From Atkinsonella hypoxylon (taxonomy: Eukaryota > Ascomycota > Sordariomycetes > Hypocreales > Clavicipitaceae): 64,000 nucleotides of DNA. The stretch lies in assembly GCA_000729835.1 (NCBI GenBank), contig JFHB01000053.1, positions 1-64,000 of the forward strand, read 5' to 3'. Under the pieces are notes generated by a model that worked only from the letters and a program-made list of their open reading frames with translations, had not been told where the DNA came from and searched no databases. The stretch's first letter is position 1, and every line of letters starts with the position of its first letter. Shown here piece by piece: positions 56,101-64,000 of this stretch. The translations under genes and the position numbers were made by a program.

Positions 56101-56625
56101 CCGGCATAACTGGTACTCGATTGCGAAATGACTTTAATCATGCGTCTGATGGGAGAGTTCCTGCTCAGGGAAGGCCTTGCCACAGCTCAATGTTATTCTT
56201 GATGTGCTCCATCGGTAACCAAGAGCCTCATTACCACAAGCAGACGGTTATACCGCTCTTCCCAAATGGAACGAGGCCGAGCATACGCACGTAAGAGAAG
56301 AGAGAGACACAAAACTGGGCAGATGCCTCCGTTATCATGCTACCAGGATTTTCCTTTCCCTTCAACTGTGCCTCCATTAATCCTGGAGAAGGCCAGGTAC
56401 CTAGCCGCGTTGCAAACATTTCGTTTGCGTTCCTTCTCTAACTTCAGAGTCATCACATTCATTATAGACAGCTTCGGCAGCTTTATAATCTTTCTCTAAT
56501 TAAAGTGCATTGTTTGCGTGACTGGACAATATCATGTCTCTCTCTCTCTCTGTTACTTGGGAGCACCCCGGCGCTTGGGTCCTTGAACGCCTATTGGGCG
56601 TGGATCTCAGAAATATCATCCCGAC
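53174..56625. other. Long intergenic region, no supported gene
   Basis: About 3.4 kb. Contains a low-complexity A/G/C stretch at 54791-54885 (poly-A, then poly-G, then CAAA/CCAA units). Open frames are short and overlap on both strands. Nothing with a domain was found. Confidence 0.45.
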
Positions 56626-58549
56626 ATGAAAGACTCTACCACTTACCTTTGGGCCAATGGGGAGGCTAACCGTCTTCGTGACGTCTGTAACTGGTGTACA
56701 GACAGTGTGCCACGGTGTCGTTTGTCACGAAATCTCCGGAGAATGGCAATGGCTATCCTGGAACTAACTTTGGTGCCAACTGTGCTTCCGATGTTTACTA
56801 CAAAAATGGCCAGAAGACTGAACTTCAAAGCAGCTGCCACCTGATTCAGGAGAATATCCCTTACTGCCAGCGCCAAGGTGCCAAGGTGCTCTTGTCTATT
56901 GATGGTACTCCTGTCGCCAGTGTTGACTATTGAGTTTCGAACGCGTCTTAGGGCAAAGATTTTGCCGACTTCCTCTACAATGCTTTTGGCCCTTATAATA
57001 ACAGCTGGAATGGTCCTCGTCCATTCGATACCAGTTCTACCGAGCACGTCGCCCTTGACGGTTTCGATCTGGATCTCGAGGATTCTAGGGTCGGTAAGTA
57101 GGAACGATTAATGGATCACAACCCCTGTTACCTCAAAACTCTGACGGGCTTTTATAGCAATTGGCCCCTACATGATCATGTTGGAGCGCTGGCGCAACCT
57201 TGACAGCGACCTGTTCATTTCCGCTGTCCCTTAATGTGTCACTAACCAGAACAATCTGGACTGTTTGATCAACGGTGCGAGATTCGATGCACTCTTTGTT
57301 CAGTTCTATAACAACCCGGCTTGTGTACTATAGAAATCACAAGAAGGTTGGAATCGATCCATGTGGTCATTGTCTTGCACAGCAAGACGACCAAAGCCCC
57401 TTTTCACAAGTTTCCGGAAACACGCCTGGCGATGAGTTCTCCTACGACAAATGGGTATCCCGAATTCAGCGTGGCAAAAGCAAGGATGCCAAGATCTTCA
57501 TTGGCCTCCCAGGCAGTACTGAAGCTGCCGGAAATGGCTTTATCACTCCCGCAGAGCTCGAGGATCTTGTTTGCAAGCATAGCGGCAAGCCTAACTTCGG
57601 TGGTATTTCTTTGTGGGATGCCAAGTTTGCCTTGGACAACAAGGACGCAAACAACAAGTCGTATCTCCAGGCTGCTGCCGACGCCCTTCAACATGGATAC
57701 AATACTGTGCCTACCAACACGTCTACCACTATTGTGTCGACCAAGTCTTTCTCCAACAGCACCAGCACCAGCACATCAACTAAGGCTTCTTCCGCTAAAA
57801 GCAGCATGTCGACAATAGAGTGCGGCCCGCGCAGCACGTCTCAGAAGACCATGACGACAAATCCAGCCATCAAGGAGGCCTTGCTTAACCAGCACAATAT
57901 CTGATAAGTCTACCACTGCGATTTCAGCCACTAAGCAGAAATCCACCGCCGCCTCTAGAAAGCCTAATAATACCACCAAGACCACCAGTCAGGCTTCGAG
58001 CACTGCTTCCGCTTCCACAACTGAACCCGTCACGTATACCACTTCCAACTGTTCTAAGTCAACCAACACCGACCAGTCTGTCTTCCTGACCTCAAGCATG
58101 GTCAAGATCCACACGATTACTGCTTGCCCCTCTTACGTGACCAACTGCCCTAAGGGTACAGTCACGGCTGAGGTAATCTCCTTGTATACGACTATGTACA
58201 ATGTCAAGGAGATCGAGGCTGGCGATGCTGCTCCACCCCCTGAGAGACCAGCATCGCAACTGGCATTTCCACTTTCTACAGCAATATCACAGTCGGCCGC
58301 TCTAGCTCCATTCAGACATTAGTCAGCTCAACTGCTGTAGGCCTCCAGTCCTCTCGCGAAGGACGCTCTGGTCCCGGCTGCACCGGACCTAAGTGCACCG
58401 GAGTGGCCATTCCCACCAACAGCTGGGCCAACACTGTTGTTGGTCCCTCTGCTACTCCTGGCACCCCCGTCACGGCTGGTGCCTCTACACTAGCCTTTGG
58501 CCTGATGGGGTTGGCAGCCATTGTTGCGGCCCAGAAAATGGCCATGTAG
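56626..58549 (+). pseudogene. GH18 (class III type) GPI-anchored chitinase, decayed
   Basis: Pieces in several frames follow the order of a fungal class III chitinase: GEANRLRDVCN, TVSFVTKSPENGNGYPGTNF, QRQGAKVLLSIDG, DFADFLYNAFGPYNN, the catalytic motif region LDGFDLDLED with its Glu, MIMLERWRNLDSDLFISAVP, ARFDALFVQFYNN, then GKSKDAKIFIGLPGS and GKPNFGGISLWDAKFALDN. A Ser/Thr-rich stalk and a C-terminal hydrophobic tail (STLAFGLMGLAAIVAAQKM) indicate a former GPI signal. Stops include TGA at about 56931, TAG at about 56950, TAA at about 57233 and TAA at about 57903, plus several frameshifts; the signal peptide is missing. The TAG (in SNAS*GKDF) and TAA (VP*CVTN) look like C to T changes in CAG/CAA, as in RIP. 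No activity expected. Confidence 0.85.
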
Positions 58550-58847
58550 AAAAGATGCAAGTAGGACGACTACGACATTTCTTTTGTGCATAGTTGCGCA
58601 AGATCTCAATTATTACTTATGTATACTTTTCTTCATGATCTCGGCGACGTGAAACATGCACTCTCCATTTAGGTAGTATGCTCTCCAATTTCGGTAATCT
58701 ATTTTTCAGATGGTCTTGATCGTGGTGCGGGCGGGACAAGGGCAATGGTTGGTTTGATGCTCCCTTGGTGCGAGGAGCAAGCGGCGCAGACGCCGGTGAC
58801 GCAATCGGTGGGGATGAAGGTAGACGCCTCTCTGCCTTTCTGTCCAA

Positions 58848-59176
58848 CCCGTTTGCGTGAGGGTGCAGGTGGGGCCATGGGGTGCCCTAATTAGGCAGGC
58901 GGTGAAGGTTTTATAGAGCACATGCAAAATTCTGCAGTGTATCAATGCGAATTAAACACTTTTGTATCCAGTATATATACACGCGCTGCAAATCTTTCTG
59001 AACATAAGAAGCAGTATAATGCACTAATATCTAGTGGAATATGCTGTATAAATGCGCTCGATATAAATCTTGCTTAAAAATTCATACTGTGTGATTAGCA
59101 TATGCTATTCTGCCCTAAAAATTGCCCCACCTGCACCCTCACGCAAACGGGTTAGACCTGAGATTTACTGGAACCC
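58848..59176. mobile_element. Related inverted-repeat element (MITE), copy 2
   Basis: 329 bases. AACCCGTTTGCGTGAGGGTG then CAGGTGGGG (58848-58876) is repeated exactly in inverse orientation near 59122-59152. The right tip GATTTACTGGAACCC and the interior (GGCGGTGAAG, CAGTGTAT..TGCGAATTAA, CACTAATATCTAGTGG, AGCATATGCTATTCTGCC) match copy 1, but the arm sequence differs completely. The left tip has been lost or has diverged (CTCTGCCTTTCTGTCC instead of CAGTAAATCTCAGGTC), and no target duplication is visible. Confidence 0.7.
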
Positions 59177-59830
59177 CACCCGGTAGGTACCTACCTAGGT
59201 ATTAGGCAAGTGCCTTCCTACCTGTAGCAGGTCGAGGTACCACAATCTGGAACCTAAGGGTCACCTAGGGCGTCACTTGTTAGTGCAGGAACATGTATGT
59301 ATTCCGTAGATGTAGAAATAACGTCATGGTTAACTAGGATGCCGACCTTATCGGATACGCCAAGGCCGAATGTGCGACGGCCCAGTCCCCCATCCGAGCA
59401 TAGCCACGATCAGCAGGAGAGGAGAAGCGTGTGTCTGTGAGCGTACCTGTGTGGTCAGTCTAGTCCTGGAGTCCTAGCCGGACGGTGCACCGCCAGACGT
59501 TTGTTTGACTTTCCCTAAGCTGACGGTTCCTCTTTTTTGTTATTACCCGCCCAACCTGATGAACCTGAACCTTTTTGTAACAAACCCCTTGGGACCGCAA
59601 CGGGTACCTACCTACTTGAATGTGTGTGCAGCATATCAAATCGCGCAATTCCTTATTTGCACAGCACTTGGCGTCTAGAGTTCTGATTTCCCGAGTCGCG
59701 CTGTTGATCGGGTAGCTTTCGCTTCGCCATCCCCGCTCGTAGAGAAAGAACTCCCTTTTTGTGTCTGAGTCGATTATAGGCGGTGACAGCTTTGTCGTTG
59801 TCGCTTTCCGCATAGCGTCGTGCTTCTATC
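59177..59830. other. Upstream region of the oxysterol-binding protein gene
   Basis: Starts with GGTAGGTACCTACCTAGG right after the inverted-repeat element. GGGTACCTACCTAC lies at 59599. No other gene supported. Confidence 0.5.
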
Positions 59831-62800
59831 ATGTCGGATGCAGGGGAAGGGTAAGCAAACTGCCAATTTTTCTTTCTCCTTACTCTGAACCATCTGTTAT
59901 CAGTTGCCTTAGACTTTCCTGTCATTATTGTAAGAGCAGCTGCGAAAGCTCAACTGCCGAATTCTTTGTGCCGCATGAATGGTAGCCATCATTGCTCATC
60001 ATTCCCTTCCTCATGATATTCTTTTGTGCAACGACATCCGGCAGAATCCATCTAAGCATTCTCGTTGGCTAACTGAATGTCTGTTGTTTCCAACATCACA
60101 GTATCCACAAGCGGTCCAAGTCGTCCGCCGCACTTTATCTGCTTCGCCGCCGAGAGACCCGCGAGGAAGAGTCAGGTTCCGAAGACAGTCGATTTTCTGC
60201 AAGTTCTGCCTCGCCGAAGGATGTTCATAAATCAACAGTTTCATCAGTTTCTCGTCAAACAAGCACTCGAGGACACGGTTCCCAGCTTTCGACCACCTCC
60301 GCTATGCTTAATAGAGTTCCCTCGGCGCAGCCTGCGGCGGCTGCTGCCAGGTCTGCTTCAGTGTCGAATCCAACAGGGAGCCTAGAGCAGTCAGTCCGAA
60401 AGTTTAGGGTTGTCGAGGCCCTGAGAAGCGGTGACACTGCTTTGATCTCTAGAGCTATCCGTGATACCGCTGAAAACGGTACTCGACCTAGTACATCCTC
60501 CGCATCAACAATTAGCACAGGACCATTGGAAGACACTACGATTTTGCACTTGGCAATTCAGTGCGCTGAGCTGCCCGTCGTTGAATATGTCATGTCAGAT
60601 GCAGCCAGTAATGTGGACATCAACGCGAGGGACAAGGATGGCAACACCCCGCTGCACATTGCCGCCATACAAGGACGCACTCAAGTAGTGAAATTGTTAC
60701 TGGATCAAACAGACATCAATGACTCTGTTGCCAACCTTCAGGGCAAACTACCTTTGGACCTAGCGCGGAACCCAGAGATTTTCCAGCTTCTGCAGCTGTC
60801 ACGCTCTCTGTTCATCGAAGCTAAAGTGAAGCAAGTACAAGAGCTCATAGCCCAAGGCGACTACGATACTCTTGCGCAAGTTTTGGAAGAACCTCGCCTG
60901 AAGACCGTGATTGACATCAACAGCCCCGACTTTGCATCGGAGCCCGTCACAGTCCAGACGGGAGGCACTCTGCTTCATGAAGCTGCGCGGAAAAAGAATA
61001 CCCAACTAATCCAAGTGCTTCTCCTTCACGGAGGCGATCCATTTCGTCGAGACCGCAAGGGCAAGCTGCCACAATCCGTCACACACGACGATACTGTGAA
61101 AGCTACGTTGAAGAGGTCTCCTGCAGCGGTTGCAGCTCAAAGAGGCATACAAGAAAAAGCAGTCCTAGGTCATGCAGCTTCTCAGGGCTTTGCTACAGCT
61201 GCTGGTACAACGGACTTGCTGGCCGCTCGTGAATCCAGGGAGATGAAGGGGTATTTGAAGAAGTGGACAAACTACCGCAAAGGGTATCAACTTCGATGGT
61301 TTGTTCTCGAAGACGGCGTACTGAGCTACTACAAACATCAGGATGATGCTGGGTCAGCGTGCCGCGGCGCGATCAACATGAAGATAGCCAAACTGCATAT
61401 GTATACCGATGAGAAGACAAAGTTTGAAATCATTGGCAAGTCTTCAGTTAAATACACTCTGAAAGCCAACCACGAAGTTGAGGCCAAACGTTGGTTCTGG
61501 GCGTTGAATAACTCTATTCGGTGGTCTAAGGACCAGGCAAAAGCGGAGGAAGAACTGGCCGCCCGGAGCGCAGAATTGCTGAAGATTGCCAAGGCCGAGC
61601 AAAGCTCACTTTCACTGCAAGAGACTCATAGTGAGAGCGCTAGCTTATCAGATTTGCAGCGCAGTACATCCCACAACCCCAGTCGCACTACGTCGAAAAT
61701 AGTGCCAGCTCCCAAGGCTGAATTTACTGGTGCCAGCACCGTTGGAAGCAATGACGACGACGAGTTTGCTGACGCTGCTACAGATGGTGACATGTCCCGC
61801 ATCCACGCTAATGGCGGCACAACCATACCTGGAGAAGAAGAAGACGACGACGATTATGCTGATGGCCGAAGTGTCCGTGAGGAACCTCGAGCCACCAAAG
61901 ATGCTCTCAACATTACAGCGCAATCCGCAAAACTCCAGCTCGAAATGATGACCGGTGTGCATAACGCCTTGATGGGACAGCTTTCGTCGAGTCCCGCTAC
62001 GCCGCTGTCTGACAGCAATGTCACTCAAGCCCTGTCCACTTATGATGCGGCTATCAGGAGCTTGACTGGTCTTGTTGGAGACTTGCTCCGGATCTCGAAA
62101 GACCGAGATGCCTACTGGCAATATCGCTTGGACCGTGAAGTAGACTTGCGTCGTATATGGGAAGAGAGTATGCAGCAGATTGCCCGCGAGCATGAAGAAC
62201 TCGAAGCGCGCATGGGTGAAGTAGAGGAGAAACGTCGTCTAACGAAGAAGGCCCTTCGTGAGGTAATTGAAGCTGGTGGTCGCGGATCTGCTGCCGGGAC
62301 GCCAGTCATGGAGCCACAGCAGGAAGTCGTGGAAGTTGCTGCAGTTTCACCGCCAAGGACGCCTGGCCGACGACCTACTGCCCTAGACCAGCTGGGCGAA
62401 CTCTCGGAAAGTGAATCTGGCGAAGAGGAAGAGTTCTTCGACGCAGTTGATGCCGGCGAGGTTGAAGTAACAGAGATAGCCCATGAAGACAACACTCAAA
62501 CTCAGAAAGAAGTTGTCGTTTCCCGAGGTATTGATATCAGCAGTTCGTTCAAGGGCTATGAGAATGGAATACGGCACCGACTCAAGATAGACGTTGATGA
62601 TCGGCCTAAAGTTTCACTATGGGTAAGAGCCTTGCATGTACTCTCCTGTTGCGACAATAATCTGGTCCTGGCAAAGCCGCTAACACTATGTCTTTCTGTT
62701 TTTTTTTTTCGATCTTCAAATGATTGTAGGGCATTTTAAAGTCCATGATCGGAAAGGACATGACCAAGATGACTTTGCCGGTCTCGTTCAATGAGCCTAC

Positions 62801-63929
62801 GTCTCTATTATATCGCTGTGGAGAAGATATGGAGTACGCCGACTTGCTTGATCTCGCGGTGGAGCGCACAGACTCGATTGAACGTCTTGTTTACGTCGCT
62901 GCCTTCGCGGCGAGCGAATATGCATCGACAATAGGACGTGTTGCGAAGCCTTTTAACCCATTGCTCGGAGAGACGTTCGAGTATGTAAGGCCCGACAAAA
63001 ACTATCGCTTCTTCATTGAACAAGTCAGCCACCACCCCCCTATCGGCGCTGCGTGGGCCGAGTCTCCCAACTGGGAGTACTGGGGTGAGTCTGCTGTCAA
63101 ATCCAAGTTCTACGGGAAGTCATTTGACATCAATCCGCTCGGTACGTGGTTCTTGAAGCTTCGACCAACTGCTGGTGGCAAAGAAGACCTATATACATGG
63201 AAGAAGGTCACATCATCTGTCATTGGCATCATCACGGGCAACCCCACTATAGATAACTACGGACCTATGGAGGTGAAGAACTGGACAACGGGCGAGGTTG
63301 CCATGTTAGAATTCAAGCCTCGTGGGTGGAAAGCATCGAGCGCATACCAGATTGCTGGCAAGGTACTGGATGCAGATGGCAGAGTGCGAGTCAGCGTGGG
63401 TGGACGTTGGAATTCCAAACTGTATGCTCGCTTGACACCTGGCTATGAGGCAGCCGTGGACGATTCTAAGGACGCCGGACCGCTGCACAAGGGAGCCATG
63501 ACGGACCCAAACCGAGCGTACCTGATTTGGGAAGCTAATCCGCGGCCGTCTGGCATTCCCTTCAACCTCACACCATTTGTCTTGACGTTTAACCACATTG
63601 ACGACAAACTGAGACCGTGGATTGCGCCAACAGATTCTCGCTTACGGCCTGACCAGCGAGCCATGGAAGAAGGCGAATATGACTTTGCGGCCACAGAGAA
63701 GAATAGATTAGAAGAAGCACAACGAGCCCGCCGCAAGGAACGAGAGGCCAAGGGTGAGGACTTTGTTCCTGCTTGGTTTAGCAAGGCGCGCTGTGAGATT
63801 ACTGGCGAGTCGTACTGGAAGTTCAACGGCGAATATTGGAAGCGGCGTGAAAAGGCCGGGCCAAAGGGAGACCCCAAAGCATGGGAGGGACTGGAGCCGA
63901 TATTTGAAGATGCAAAGGTAGAGTCATAG
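59831..63929 (+). CDS. OSH1: Osh1-type oxysterol-binding protein (ankyrin-PH-ORD)
   Basis: Three exons, 59831-59850, 60102-62622 and 62730-63929, encode 1,246 residues. The 20-base first exon (MSDAGEG) is inferred because the next exon's frame is open without ATG back to a CACAG acceptor at 60101 and joins in phase. Ankyrin repeats occupy about 130-330 (GNTPLHIAAIQGRTQVVKLL, GGTLLHEAARKKNTQLIQVL), a PH domain about 388-485 (MKGYLKKWTNYRKGYQLRWF), an FFAT-like motif EFFDAVD near 784 for binding VAP at the ER, and the ORD from about 848, with the family signature EQVSHHPPIGAAW near 944. Such proteins exchange sterol and PI4P at ER-Golgi or nucleus-vacuole contacts. Acidic repeats lie between PH and ORD. 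The gene looks intact. Confidence 0.93.
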
Positions 63930-64000
63930 ACGTAAAGAATGGAAGAGGGGGCAAACACATATTTTATGCATGGGTTGGGCTGGATGATATAAAGGGATGG

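Overview
The window looks like nuclear DNA of a filamentous ascomycete. Most multi-exon genes have short introns (roughly 50-150 bases) with GTRNGT donors and CTRAY branch sites. The gene content is typical of Pezizomycotina: a Pbs2-type MAPKK, SUR7, DUF3433, an ankyrin-PH oxysterol-binding protein and a fungal Hsp70-like ATPase. I would guess Sordariomycetes, perhaps Hypocreales, but no marker here settles the genus. Two nuclear tRNAs (Pro-AGG with an intron, Thr-AGT) fit this. Coordinates of spliced genes come from my own exon joining by reading frame and splice signals.

Layout. 0-12.5 kb is gene-dense: the 5' part of an Hsp70-like gene (-), a coiled-coil hypothetical (+), a gamma-glutamylcyclotransferase-like protein (-), an amidoligase-family protein (+), the biotin-carrying alpha subunit of methylcrotonoyl-CoA carboxylase (-), a pyridoxamine-phosphate-oxidase-like flavoprotein (+) and an ECM3/auxin-efflux-type membrane carrier (-). 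12.5-17 kb is a long non-coding stretch with simple repeats. The HOG-pathway MAPKK Pbs2 (+) and a SUR7-type membrane protein (-) follow.

21.3-29.5 kb is gene-poor and carries decayed genes: a coiled-coil gene broken by one TAA, a flavin monooxygenase remnant, and two tRNAs. Within it sit the intact mitochondrial octanoyltransferase gene LIP2 and a probable small spliced gene. 30.4-39.2 kb holds D-arabinono-1,4-lactone oxidase ALO1 and a 14-exon ABC-C transporter. 39.9-53.2 kb holds a large coiled-coil protein with an internal in-frame TGA, a pirin, a DUF3433 membrane protein and a disordered Ser/Pro-rich protein. 53-59.8 kb is again decayed: a GPI-type GH18 chitinase pseudogene with RIP-like stops and a second copy of a small inverted-repeat element. 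The window ends with a complete Osh1-type oxysterol-binding protein.

Functional links are general rather than clustered: mitochondrial metabolism (MCC alpha, LIP2), redox (ALO1, flavoproteins, pirin), membrane and stress biology (Pbs2, SUR7, Osh1, ABC-C). I see no biosynthetic cluster. The most unusual items are (i) a Mutator-like MITE family whose two copies share interior and tips but have different, internally mirrored arm sequences, (ii) the TGA/48-nt in-frame candidate intron in the 40 kb gene, and (iii) two genes with long poly(A) tracts ending 16-18 bases before the ATG.
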